This document shows, piece after piece, positions 17,709 through 26,062 of a DNA stretch of 64,000 bases (positions are counted from its first letter, which is position 1; each line of letters starts with the position of its first letter). The translations under genes were made by a program, and so were the position numbers. Location: assembly GCA_040901465.1 (NCBI GenBank), contig JBBDYN010000002.1:153539-217538 (forward strand). The letters are read 5' to 3'. The DNA comes from JAUSIF01 sp040901465 (GTDB taxonomy: Bacteria; Pseudomonadota; Alphaproteobacteria; Rhizobiales; Xanthobacteraceae). The notes under the pieces were generated by a model that worked only from the letters and a program-made list of their open reading frames with translations, had not been told where the DNA came from and made no database searches.

Positions 17709-17739
17709 GGCTCGTCTGCGAGGACGAGCCGGTTTTTTT
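17709..17739 (+). terminator. Rho-independent terminator between tadC and tadD
   Basis: Hairpin GGCTCGTC-TGCGAG-GACGAGCC followed by GG and seven Ts. It ends only 20 bases before the tadD start codon, so it lies in the tadD leader. Confidence 0.85.
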
Positions 17740-17758
17740 CGACGCCGGGAGCTTGACG

Positions 17759-18295
17759 ATGCGAGTTAGAGTAACGCGGCTGATTACGGCGGCCGCTTGC
17801 GTTGTGTGGCTCGCGGGCTGCGAAAGCACCTCGCAACTCAATGACGCGACGGGATCGCTCGGGGACGGCACGCTCGCCTCGACCGATCCGCTTGTGCCCG
17901 GCGCCGACGTGCTCGGCTCCGACCCGAAGGACGATCTCAGCCTCGGCAAGCGTCACTACAAGGAACAGAACTACGGGCTCGCGGAGAAGCATTTCCGCCG
18001 CGTCGTCGAAGCGCAGCCGCGCACCGCCGAAGCTTGGGTCGGTTTGGCGGCCTGCTACGACCGACTGCGCCGCTTCGATCTCGCCGATCGCGCCTATGAG
18101 CAGGCGATCACGCTGCTCGGCCCGACGCCGGAAGTCCTGAACAATCAGGGATTCTCTTACATGCTGCGCGGCGACTACAAGCTCGCGCGGAAGAAATTGG
18201 CCGCCGCCCAGGCCAAGGACCCGGACAGCAAGTTCATTCAGAACAATATCGAACTGCTGAACGAAGTTTCCAGCGGCAAGAAGGGCATCAAGTAG
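17759..18295 (+). CDS. tadD: TadD-like TPR lipoprotein
   Basis: 178-residue lipoprotein with signal peptide and lipobox LAGC, followed by an Asp/Ser-rich linker and three TPR-type repeats (LGKRHYKEQNYGLAEKHFRR; AWVGLAACYDRLRRFDLADR; LNNQGFSYMLRGDYKLARKK). TadD is the pilotin-like partner of the pilus secretin. GGGAG eight bases before ATG 17759 supports this start over the TTG two codons earlier. It is separated from tadC by a terminator, unlike the rest of the operon. Confidence 0.88.
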   Translation: MRVRVTRLITAAACVVWLAGCESTSQLNDATGSLGDGTLASTDPLVPGADVLGSDPKDDLSLGKRHYKEQNYGLAEKHFRRVVEAQPRTAEAWVGLAACYDRLRRFDLADRAYEQAITLLGPTPEVLNNQGFSYMLRGDYKLARKKLAAAQAKDPDSKFIQNNIELLNEVSSGKKGIK

Positions 18296-18336
18296 CCGCC
18301 AGCGCTTGCACGCGGGCATCTCTTGTTCGCCGAGAA

Positions 18337-19545
18337 TTATTCCGCTGCCGCGCGCGTGGGTTTTGCGGCTTCGGACACGAGATAATCCATCGCCGCCTGC
18401 ACGCCGCCCTTCTTGTGCGGGACGCCCGCGAGCGCAAGCGCCATCTCGGTCGCGCCGAGCGCGCCGAGCATCGTCGCATCGTTGATGTCGCCGAGATGCC
18501 CGATGCGGAAGACTGTCCCGGCGATGCGGCCGAGGCCCATGCCGTAGGAAATGTTGAAATTGTCGAGCGCGATCTCGCGGAAGCGGTCCGCGTTCTGTCC
18601 TTGCGGCATCATCACCGCGGTGATCGTCGAGGAATATTGCCGCGGCTCGCGGCACAGGATTTCCAGACCCCACGCGCGCACCGCGCCCCGCGTCGCTTCC
18701 GCCAGCCGGTCGTGGCGCGCGAACACGTTGTCGAGCCCTTCCTCGTGCAGCATGTCGACCGACTCGGCCAAGCCATAGAGGATGTTGGTCGCCGGCGTGT
18801 AGGGGAAATAATTGTTCTTGTTGGTCGCGATCATGTCTTCCCACAACCAGAACGACTTCGGCAGCTTTGCGGACTTGGAAGCGGCGATCGCCTTGTCGCT
18901 CACCGCGTTGAAGGAAACACCGGGCGGCAGCATCAGCCCCTTCTGCGCGCCGCCGACCGTGACGTCGACGCCCCATTCATCGTGGCGGTAATCCATCGAC
19001 GCGAGCGAGGAGATCGTGTCGACGATGAGGAGGGCAGGGTGGCCCGCCGCGTCGATCGCCTTGCGGATATCCGCCGGGTGCGACACGCAGCCGGTCGAGG
19101 TCTCGTTGTGCAGGACCGCGACCGCCCGGATCTTGCGATCCTTGTCCTCGCGCAGCTTCGCCTCGATCACCTTCGGATCGGCGCCTATGCGCCAGTCGGA
19201 CTCGATGAAGATCGGATTGAGGCCAAGCTTCGTTGCCATGTTCTTCCACAGCGTGCCGAACTGGCCCGTCTCGAACATCAGCACGCTGTCGCCCGGCGAC
19301 ATCGTATTCACGAGGGCGGCTTCCCAGGCGCCGGTGCCCGACGACGGATAGATGATCACCGGGTTAGCGGTCTTGAAGATGGTCTTGACGCCGTCGAGCA
19401 CCCGGCGCGCGAGCCGCGCGAATTCCGGCCCGCGATGGTCGATGATCGGCATGTCCATGGCTCGCAGGATGCGGTCCGGCAGCGGGGTCGGCCCGGGGAT
19501 TTGCAGGAAATGCCGGCCGGGGGTGCGCGAACGGTTGGAAGCCAT
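18337..19545 (-). CDS. Class V aminotransferase, serine-glyoxylate aminotransferase family
   Basis: PLP enzyme, 402 residues, transferring an amino group between serine/alanine/aspartate and glyoxylate. Motifs: IPGPTPLPDRILRAM at the N-terminus, YPSSGTGAWEAALVNT, HNETSTGCVSHPADIRKAI (substrate/cofactor region), LLIVDTISSLASM (PLP ring aspartate) and GGAQKGLMLPPG with the Schiff-base lysine. GGAGAG precedes ATG 19545; the frame is open 150 bases further upstream but that part has no family similarity. Divergent from the FAD/Fe-S dehydrogenase gene across 149 bases, which fits a shared glyoxylate/hydroxyacid theme. Aspartate-glyoxylate aminotransferase (BhcA type) is a close alternative. Confidence 0.9.
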   Translation of the reverse strand: MASNRSRTPGRHFLQIPGPTPLPDRILRAMDMPIIDHRGPEFARLARRVLDGVKTIFKTANPVIIYPSSGTGAWEAALVNTMSPGDSVLMFETGQFGTLWKNMATKLGLNPIFIESDWRIGADPKVIEAKLREDKDRKIRAVAVLHNETSTGCVSHPADIRKAIDAAGHPALLIVDTISSLASMDYRHDEWGVDVTVGGAQKGLMLPPGVSFNAVSDKAIAASKSAKLPKSFWLWEDMIATNKNNYFPYTPATNILYGLAESVDMLHEEGLDNVFARHDRLAEATRGAVRAWGLEILCREPRQYSSTITAVMMPQGQNADRFREIALDNFNISYGMGLGRIAGTVFRIGHLGDINDATMLGALGATEMALALAGVPHKKGGVQAAMDYLVSEAAKPTRAAAE

Positions 19546-19694
19546 TGGTCTCTCCAGAAGCAGGCCGCGCGCGGGCGCGCGTCGATCGAGACGATCCGAT
19601 ATAAGCGTCCAGTGAATTATACTCGAGTTCGGGTCAAGCTGGGCGCGCCGAATGCGCTCGCCATAGTGTCGCTGCCGCGGCCCGGGGGAATGCA

Positions 19695-22691
19695 ATGGCT
19701 AGGTTGATGCCCGGGCTGGAGCGCCGGTTGCGGCGCGAGGTCTCCGGCGACGTACTGTTCGACCGCTTCAGCCGTGGGCGCTATGCCACCGACGCCTCCC
19801 ATTACCAGATTGTGCCGGTCGGCGTCGTCGTGCCGAAAACGGTCGTCGCTGCCGAGCGCGCGATCGCGCTCGCGCGCGCCGAGGGTGCGAGCGTCCTGCC
19901 GCGCGGCGGCGGCACCTCGCAGTGCGGGCAGACGGTGAACGAGTCCCTTGTCGTCGATTGCTCGAAACATCTGACGCGCATTCTCGAGCTCGACGTGGCA
20001 GCGGGCCGCTGCGTCGTGGAGCCGGGGATCGTGCTCGACGAGCTAAATCGTCAGTTGAAGCAGCATGAGCTTTGGTTTCCGGTCGACGTGTCGACAGCAT
20101 CCCGCGCCACGATCGGCGGAATGGCCGGCAACAATTCGTGCGGCGGCCGCTCGCTCCGTTACGGCACCATGCGCGACAATGTGATTTCGATCGACGGCGT
20201 GCTCGCCGATGGCACGCCCGCGCATTTTGGCCGCGTCAATTCGGACCTCTCCGACATTCCGGAGTCGTCGTCCCTCAAGCCACTCGCCCGCGATTTGCTG
20301 GCGCTCGGCGCGCGCGAGGCCGCCGAGGTCGAGGCGCGCTTCCCCAAGGTGCAGCGCCGGGTCGGCGGCTATAATCTGGACGCGCTGGCACCCGGCCGCA
20401 ACGATCTCAATCTCGCGCATATCCTCGTCGGCTCCGAAGGCACGCTCGCTTTCACGACCAAGGTCGAATTGAAACTCTGGCCCGTGCTTGGCAAGCGCGC
20501 GGTCGGCGCGTGCCACTTCGGCAGTTTCTACGAGGCGATGAATGCGGCCCAGCATCTCGTGAAGCTCTTGCCGATTGCCGTCGAGCTCGTCGACCGCACG
20601 ATGATCGGCCTGGCGCGCGACATCGCCATGTTCCGTCCGACGCTTGAGCAGTTCGTGCGCGGCGAGCCTGATGCCGTTCTGCTTGTAGAATTCGGCGAGG
20701 ACGATCAGGAAGAAAATCTGCGACGGCTCAAGCGCCTGCATGAATTGATGGGCGACCTCGGCTTCGGCTGGGACAAGAGCGGCGCGAAATGGGGCGGCGT
20801 CGTCAACGTGATCGGTCCGGCGCTTCAGGCCGCGATCGCCGATCTCCGCGCCTCCGGCTTGAACGTCATGATGTCCATGAAGGAGCAGGGCAAGCCCGTC
20901 TCCATCGTCGAGGATTGCGCGGTGCCGTTGGAGCATCTCGCCGATTACACTGCGCGGCTCACGGCGATCTTTGAAAAACACAACACCCGCGGCACCTGGT
21001 ACGCGCACGCCTCGGTCGGCTGCCTGCACGTGCGACCCGTGCTCAACCTTCGCCAGGATAAGGACGTGAAGGCGATGCGTGCGATCGCCGAGGAAGCGTT
21101 TGCCATGGTGCGCGAATACAAGGGCTCGCACTCCGGCGAGCATGGCGACGGCATCCTGCGCTCTGAGTTCCACACGCCGATGTTCGGCGCGCGCCTCGTG
21201 CGCGCGTTCGAGGAGGTAAAGGATCGCTTCGATCCGGACGGCGTTTTCAATCCCGGCAAGATCGTGCGTGCGCCGAAGTTCGATGATCGCGCGAATTTCC
21301 GCTACGGCGCCGGCTACCATGTCGATGCAATGCGCCTCGCGCTCGACTGGTCGGAATATTCCGGCGCGGGAAATGGATTCCAGGGCGCGGTGGAGATGTG
21401 CAACAACAACGGCGCCTGCCTGAAGCACGTGGGCGGTGTCATGTGCCCGAGTTATCGCGTCACCAGGAATGAGCGCGACGTCACGCGCGGGCGCGCCAAT
21501 ACGCTGCGGCTCGCCATTTCCGGCCAACTCGGACGCGACGCTTTCGCTTCCGACGAGATGGCGGAGACGTTGAAGTTATGCGTGTCCTGCAAGGGTTGCC
21601 GGCGCGAATGCCCCACGGGCGTCGACATGGCGCGCATGAAGATCGAGGTGCAGGCCGCCCGCGCCGCAAAGCACGGCCATTCCCTGCGCGACCGCCTGGT
21701 CGGCTGGCTGCCGCGTTATGCGCCGTATGCCGTGCGGGTGCCGTGGCTCCTGAATTTGCGCGACGCGATTCCCGGCGCGGCGAAGCTGTCCGAGTGGCTC
21801 ATCGGATTCGTCGCACAACGAAAGTTGCCGAAGTGGCGGAGAGACTTCTTCCGCGATCCCACTTCTCCCTCATGGCCGGACTTGATCCGGCCATCCAGGG
21901 CGGCGCGCGACGATCTGGATGCCCGGGTCAAGCCCGGGCATGAGGGTATCGGGGAGGTCGTGCTGTTTGCCGACACCTTCAATCGCTATTTTGAGCGCGA
22001 AAATCTTGACGCCGCTCTCGCGGTATTGCGCGCGGCGGGCTATCGCGTGCACTTCGCGGAGCCGGCGCGCGGCACGCGGCCGCTCTGCTGCGGCCGCACC
22101 TTTCTCGCCATCGGCGCGGTTCGGCAGGCGATGGAAGAGGCCGAACGCACGCTCGCGGCGCTTGCGCCGTTCGTGGCGCGCGGCGCCCCGGTGGTCGGTC
22201 TCGAGCCAAGCTGCGTGTTCGGCTTCCGCGATGAAATCCCGGCCCTGCTTAAGACCGATGCGGCAAGGCGACTTTCCGGCCACGTGTTTCTGCTCGAGGA
22301 ATTCCTAGCCCGCGAAGCACGGGCCGGCCGCCTCAAGCTTTCGCTCAAGCCGGGGCCAAGCCGCGCGCTCCTGCACGGCCATTGCCACCAGAAGGCTTTT
22401 GGCGCGTTGAGCCAAGTGGAAGAAGTGCTCAAGCTCGTGCCCGGCCTCGCGGTCGAGACCGTGGAATCGAGCTGCTGCGGCATGGCCGGCAGTTTCGGCT
22501 ATGGCGCCGACACGATCGACGTCTCGCTCGCCATGGGCGAGCTGTCGCTGCTCCCGGCCGTGCGCAAGGCCGATCCCGATGCCATCATCGTCGCCGACGG
22601 CACGTCCTGCCGCGAGCAGATCAGCCACGGCACCGGCCGCGCCGCGGTGCACGTCGCCCGCGTGCTCGCCGCAAGCCTCGCCGCGAACTGA
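19695..22691 (+). CDS. FAD-linked oxidase fused to Fe-S/CCG domain protein (D-lactate/glycolate dehydrogenase-like)
   Basis: 998-residue flavoprotein that probably oxidises a D-2-hydroxyacid and passes electrons through Fe-S centres to the quinone pool. Order: FAD-binding domain 4 (VLPRGGGTSQCGQTV near residue 70; GGMAGNNSCGGRSLRYG near 145), FAD-oxidase C-terminal domain ending HSGEHGDGILRSEF and FNPGKIV, two ferredoxin-type motifs (CNNNGACLKHVGGVMCP; CVSCKGCRRECPTGVDM) and two CCG domains (RPLCCGRTFLAIG; SSCCGMAGSFGYG). All key Cys residues are present. Residues of about 725-751 come from an inserted palindromic repeat in the linker between Fe-S and CCG parts, without breaking the frame. 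Start ATG 19695; substrate is inferred (D-lactate, glycolate or 2-hydroxyglutarate types share this layout). Confidence 0.88.
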   Translation: MARLMPGLERRLRREVSGDVLFDRFSRGRYATDASHYQIVPVGVVVPKTVVAAERAIALARAEGASVLPRGGGTSQCGQTVNESLVVDCSKHLTRILELDVAAGRCVVEPGIVLDELNRQLKQHELWFPVDVSTASRATIGGMAGNNSCGGRSLRYGTMRDNVISIDGVLADGTPAHFGRVNSDLSDIPESSSLKPLARDLLALGAREAAEVEARFPKVQRRVGGYNLDALAPGRNDLNLAHILVGSEGTLAFTTKVELKLWPVLGKRAVGACHFGSFYEAMNAAQHLVKLLPIAVELVDRTMIGLARDIAMFRPTLEQFVRGEPDAVLLVEFGEDDQEENLRRLKRLHELMGDLGFGWDKSGAKWGGVVNVIGPALQAAIADLRASGLNVMMSMKEQGKPVSIVEDCAVPLEHLADYTARLTAIFEKHNTRGTWYAHASVGCLHVRPVLNLRQDKDVKAMRAIAEEAFAMVREYKGSHSGEHGDGILRSEFHTPMFGARLVRAFEEVKDRFDPDGVFNPGKIVRAPKFDDRANFRYGAGYHVDAMRLALDWSEYSGAGNGFQGAVEMCNNNGACLKHVGGVMCPSYRVTRNERDVTRGRANTLRLAISGQLGRDAFASDEMAETLKLCVSCKGCRRECPTGVDMARMKIEVQAARAAKHGHSLRDRLVGWLPRYAPYAVRVPWLLNLRDAIPGAAKLSEWLIGFVAQRKLPKWRRDFFRDPTSPSWPDLIRPSRAARDDLDARVKPGHEGIGEVVLFADTFNRYFERENLDAALAVLRAAGYRVHFAEPARGTRPLCCGRTFLAIGAVRQAMEEAERTLAALAPFVARGAPVVGLEPSCVFGFRDEIPALLKTDAARRLSGHVFLLEEFLAREARAGRLKLSLKPGPSRALLHGHCHQKAFGALSQVEEVLKLVPGLAVETVESSCCGMAGSFGYGADTIDVSLAMGELSLLPAVRKADPDAIIVADGTSCREQISHGTGRAAVHVARVLAASLAAN
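21867..21946 (+). repeat. Palindromic repeat inserted in frame within a coding sequence
   Basis: 80 bases with outer inverted ends CCCTCATG / CATGAGGG and two inner hairpins (ATGGCCGGA-CTTGA-TCCGGCCAT and ATGCCCGGG-TCAA-GCCCGGGCAT). It has the same build as the intergenic repeats at 31950 and 45497, but here it lies inside the FAD/Fe-S gene and is translated as SWPDLIRPSRAARDD followed by LDARVKPGHEG. Confidence 0.85.
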
Positions 22692-22699
22692 GGAGGAAC

Positions 22700-22898
22700 A
22701 AAGTCGAGACCCCCCGAGACCGTCGCCGCGCGCGTCCGCCGGGCGCTGCCGCACGTGCCGGCCGAGCGCATCGTCGTCGCGCCGGACTGCGGCCTCAAAT
22801 ATCTGCCGCGCGAAGTCGCTTTCGGGAAAATGCAGGCTATGGTGGAAGGCACGAAAATCGTGCGCCACGAGATCGAGCGCAGGCTCAACTACTTGTAG
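22700..22898 (+). pseudogene. Remnant: C-terminal end of a MetE-like (cobalamin-independent methionine synthase family) gene
   Basis: From 22716 to the TAG at 22898 the plus strand reads ETVAARVRRALPHVPAERIV, then the zinc-ligand segment APDCGLKYLPREVAFGKM and ends RRLNYL. This is the usual C-terminus of the MetE/UROD-fold family (PETVAARIRxAL, then xPDCGxKxLPRxxAxxKL). There is no start codon and no upstream part. Upstream, KVETP is one base out of frame at a run of six Cs, suggesting a frameshift at the junction. The end overlaps the convergent dctM stop by ten bases. About 60 of the 350 or so residues remain. Confidence 0.75.
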
Positions 22899-24178
22899 AA
22901 GAACTCGATCAGCACGAGCGAGAACCACGGCACATAGGTGCAAAGCAGGAGCACGAGCAGCAACACGCCGATGAAGCCGAGATTGGCTTTCGTCGTCTCC
23001 CAGATGTCGGTCTTGGCGATCGAGCACGCCGCGATCAGAACGGAAGCGACCGGCGGGGTCTGCTGGCCGATGGCGAGATTGAGCGTGAGCACGAGGCCGA
23101 AGTGAATCGGGTCGATGCCGACCTGCGTGATCAGCGGCATCACGATCGGAACGGTCAAAATGATCGCCGCCGCAGAATGCAGGAACATCCCGACGATCAG
23201 GAAGAAGACATTGAGAATGAGCAGGATCGCGTAGGGATTGGTGGTGAGCGAAACGAGACTCTTCGCAAGAGTCTGCGGCAGCTGGCTCTCCGTGAGATAG
23301 ACGCCGATCAGCGCCGATGCCGCGACGAGCAACATCACGACCGCGGTCTGGATCGCGGAATCGACGCAGGCCTGGTAGACTGACTTCCAGCTCAGATCGC
23401 GATAGATGACCGACGCGATGAAAAGAGCGGCCAGCACCGCGAGCGCCGCACCCTCCGTCGCCGTGACGAACCCGCCGAAAATGCCGCCGAGGATGATGAC
23501 GGGCATGAATAGGGCCCAGGCCGCTTCCTTCAATGCCGTCCCGAGGCGGCCAAGCTGGAACGCCTGCTCGACCGGGAAATTGTATTTGCGAGCGTAGTAA
23601 TAGCTGAGCGCCATCAGGCCGAGTCCGCCGACAATGCCCGGCAGAATGCCGGCGACGAACATCTGCACGACGGACACTTCCGCCATTGCCGCATAGAGAA
23701 TCATCGGGATCGACGGCGGGATGATGATGGCGAGCGAGGCCGCCGACGACGTGAGCGCCGCAGCGAACTCCGGCTTGTAGCCGCGCTTCTTCATCGCCGG
23801 GATCAGGATCGAGCCGAGCGCGGCGACGTCGGCGACCGCGGAGCCGGAGATTTCCGCGAAGAACATCGAAGCGCCGACCGTCACCATCGCGAGCCCGCCG
23901 CGGATGAAGCCGAGCAGCGCCGTCGCCAAGTCGATCAGCCGCCGTGAGATCGACGAGAAGTTCATGATCCCGCCGGCAAGGATGAAGAGCGGGATCGCGA
24001 GCAGCGGAAAGTTCGTCGCCCCTTCGAACATCACGAGCGCGACGTTCGGCAGCATATAGGCGCCTTGCGTGACCCAGATCGCCGCCACCGCGACGACGGC
24101 GAGCGAAATGGCGATCGGCACGTTCAGGAAGACAAGCGTCGCCATGAACAGGAACATGATGCCGATGGTCGCGCTCAT
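22889..24178 (-). CDS. dctM: TRAP transporter large permease DctM
   Basis: Large membrane subunit, 429 residues with about twelve helices. Family features: FLNVPIAISLAVVAVAAIW near the N-terminus, PLLAIPLFILAGGIMNFSS, AEISGSAVADVAALGSILIPAM and IIPPSIPMILYAAMAEVSV. Its start overlaps the dctQ stop by 4 bases. Works with DctQ and the DctP receptor encoded upstream on the minus strand. Driven by a sodium gradient in characterised relatives. Confidence 0.95.
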   Translation of the reverse strand: MSATIGIMFLFMATLVFLNVPIAISLAVVAVAAIWVTQGAYMLPNVALVMFEGATNFPLLAIPLFILAGGIMNFSSISRRLIDLATALLGFIRGGLAMVTVGASMFFAEISGSAVADVAALGSILIPAMKKRGYKPEFAAALTSSAASLAIIIPPSIPMILYAAMAEVSVVQMFVAGILPGIVGGLGLMALSYYYARKYNFPVEQAFQLGRLGTALKEAAWALFMPVIILGGIFGGFVTATEGAALAVLAALFIASVIYRDLSWKSVYQACVDSAIQTAVVMLLVAASALIGVYLTESQLPQTLAKSLVSLTTNPYAILLILNVFFLIVGMFLHSAAAIILTVPIVMPLITQVGIDPIHFGLVLTLNLAIGQQTPPVASVLIAACSIAKTDIWETTKANLGFIGVLLLVLLLCTYVPWFSLVLIEFFYK

Positions 24179-24726
24179 CGGTGCGTCTCCTTGCCCGGGA
24201 TGGGCTCGACGCCGACCGACTCCAGCGCTTCCTTGAGTTCATGATCGATCAGCGGCCCGCGCCGAGCCTCAGCCAGAAGCCCCGGCAAGCGCAGCAATTC
24301 GGCGAGGACGAACATCGCCGACGCGACAGGAATAGCGGCCATTACGATAGCCTGCGAAATTTCGGGGATCGACACGAGGGTAATGCCCGCGATGATCGGC
24401 AGCAGCTTCGTCCCCACCCAGGCCATCAGCGCGAAGAAGAATATCGTCACGCCGGACGAGAACAAAGTCGCGGCTACGCGCAATCGCGCCGGAAACGAAT
24501 TGACGAGCCCGGGAAAGCCGAGATGTGCGCCGCGCATGGCCGCGAGCGCACTGGCAAAATAGGTGAGCCATGCGAGCGAGATTGACGCCACCTCGTCGTA
24601 CCAGACGAGCGAATAGCCGGTCCATCGATAGGTAAACCCGAGAGTGACGATGACCGTTACGGCGACCAGCAGTGCGACGGCGATCACTTCAAGCACGCGA
24701 TCGTAGAAGCGGCGAAATGAATCCAT
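24175..24726 (-). CDS. dctQ: TRAP transporter small permease DctQ
   Basis: Small four-helix subunit, 183 residues, with the DctQ core VIVTLGFTYRWTGYSLVWYDEVASISLAWLTYFASALAAMRGAHLGF summarised by the conserved W-x-D-E and RGAHLGF elements. A hydrophilic C-terminal tail follows the fourth helix. ATG 24726; a terminator-like hairpin and the scaffold gap lie between it and dctP. Confidence 0.92.
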   Translation of the reverse strand: MDSFRRFYDRVLEVIAVALLVAVTVIVTLGFTYRWTGYSLVWYDEVASISLAWLTYFASALAAMRGAHLGFPGLVNSFPARLRVAATLFSSGVTIFFFALMAWVGTKLLPIIAGITLVSIPEISQAIVMAAIPVASAMFVLAELLRLPGLLAEARRGPLIDHELKEALESVGVEPIPGKETHR

Positions 24727-24764
24727 GAAGAATCTGCCAGTGCAGCGGGGGATCGGGGAAGCGG

Positions 24765-24793
24765 AAAAAAGTGCCGGGCCGCATGGGCCCGGC
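24765..24793 (-). terminator. Terminator/attenuator between dctP and dctQM
   Basis: Read on the minus strand: GCCGGGCC-CATGC-GGCCCGGC, then AC and six Ts. It follows dctP and precedes dctQ, where TRAP operons often hold an attenuating hairpin that leaves the binding protein in excess over the permease. Confidence 0.8.
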
Positions 24794-24827
24794 CCTGACG
24801 AGGCCTGGGCCGCCGATCGCCACGCCC

Positions 24828-24837
24828 NNNNNNNNNN
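24828..24837. other. Assembly gap (10 Ns)
   Basis: Ten undetermined bases. The 14-mer CGCATGGGCCCGGC occurs directly on both sides (24780-24793 and 24838-24851), and contains one arm of the dctP-dctQ hairpin, so the gap probably results from a failed assembly across that hairpin and true local length is uncertain. Confidence 0.95.
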
Positions 24838-24866
24838 CGCATGGGCCCGGCACGCAGGTCAGATCA

Positions 24867-25850
24867 TCAGGAACCGCCCTTGGCGAGGCTGAGCGACTTG
24901 TCGATCAGCGCCTGGCCGCCAGGCACCTGCTTGGCGAACTCTTCGTAGATCGCCTTGCTCGCATTCACGAAGGCGGTCTTGTCGGCTTCATTCACGGCAA
25001 TGCCAGAAGTTTTCATTTTTGCGACGAGCTCGTTGTCGAGCTTTTCGGCGAGCTTCAGGACTTCGGCTTCGGTTTCCACCGCCGTATCCTCAAGCACCTT
25101 GCGCACATCGGCCGGGAAGCGCTCCCAACTCGCGCCGGCCGTGACGAAGGCCGGCGTATAGACGTGGCCGGTCATGGAGAGATACTTCTGCACTTCCTGG
25201 AACTTCTGCGAGAAGATCTGCGTCAGCGGATTTTCCTGCCCGTCCATCACGCCGGTCTGCAGTGCGACGAACACTTCCTTAAGCTCCATCGGGCTCGGCT
25301 GCGCCCCGTAAGCCTGGAACATCTTCACGCGCCAGACGCCGCCCGGCACCCGCAGCTTCACGCCTTGCAAGTCTTCCGGCTTCACGATTGGCTTTTTGTT
25401 GTTGGTGATGTGCCGGTAGCCGTTCTCGTAGACGCCGATGATCTTGTAGCCCTGCTTCTCGACGATCGGGCCGAGCGTCGGGCGGATCACTTCCTTGGCG
25501 ATGCGCGCCGCGTGCCCGCGGTTCTGCACCAGATAGGGCATCTCAAACACGCCGAACTCGCCCGCGACCGAGGTCATCACGGTCGAGGGCAGGGCGAGAT
25601 CGACGGTGCCGAGCTTGAGCTTCTTGAGCAATTCCCCGTCGCTGCCGAGCTGGCTCGAGCCATAGACCACGACCTTGGCCTTGTTGCCGAGCTTGGCGTT
25701 GGCCTTCGCCGCGAACAGGTCCGCCGACTGCGCGAACAGCGAGCCCGGTGCGCCGACATGGCCGAACTTGATTTCAGTCTGCGCCGCGGCTGCACCGGCG
25801 AACAGCGTGAGCCCGCCGATGAGGGACATAAGTGCTTTGTAGTTGAACAT
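24867..25850 (-). CDS. dctP: TRAP transporter solute-binding protein DctP
   Basis: Periplasmic receptor, 327 residues. Signal peptide MFNYKALMSLIGGLTLFAGAAAAQ, then TEIKFGHVGAPGSLF. The family's ligand-carboxylate arginine should lie in LQGVKLRVPGGVWRVKMF, followed by the conserved LKEVFVALQTGVMDGQENPL segment. GGAGGAAATC immediately precedes ATG 25850; the frame is open further upstream but that part is not DctP-like. First gene of dctPQM. Substrate unknown, most likely a small carboxylate. Confidence 0.93.
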   Translation of the reverse strand: MFNYKALMSLIGGLTLFAGAAAAQTEIKFGHVGAPGSLFAQSADLFAAKANAKLGNKAKVVVYGSSQLGSDGELLKKLKLGTVDLALPSTVMTSVAGEFGVFEMPYLVQNRGHAARIAKEVIRPTLGPIVEKQGYKIIGVYENGYRHITNNKKPIVKPEDLQGVKLRVPGGVWRVKMFQAYGAQPSPMELKEVFVALQTGVMDGQENPLTQIFSQKFQEVQKYLSMTGHVYTPAFVTAGASWERFPADVRKVLEDTAVETEAEVLKLAEKLDNELVAKMKTSGIAVNEADKTAFVNASKAIYEEFAKQVPGGQALIDKSLSLAKGGS

Positions 25851-26062
25851 GATTTCCTCCCGATCGATGAAACGTTCCAAGTGGCCGGTCTCTTGCCGGG
25901 CTTTGCCTTGGTATACATTGTGGCAGCGAGTGGGACGGTTCACAACCAGATCGGCCGAAGCGCAGCCGAAAAAATTTGCTGCCGGGAACGGCGCACCGGC
26001 GTGGGGGCGGGGGGCGTCGACAATTCCGGCGCTCCGTGCTGATTTTGCGGCGGGAGGAAACC

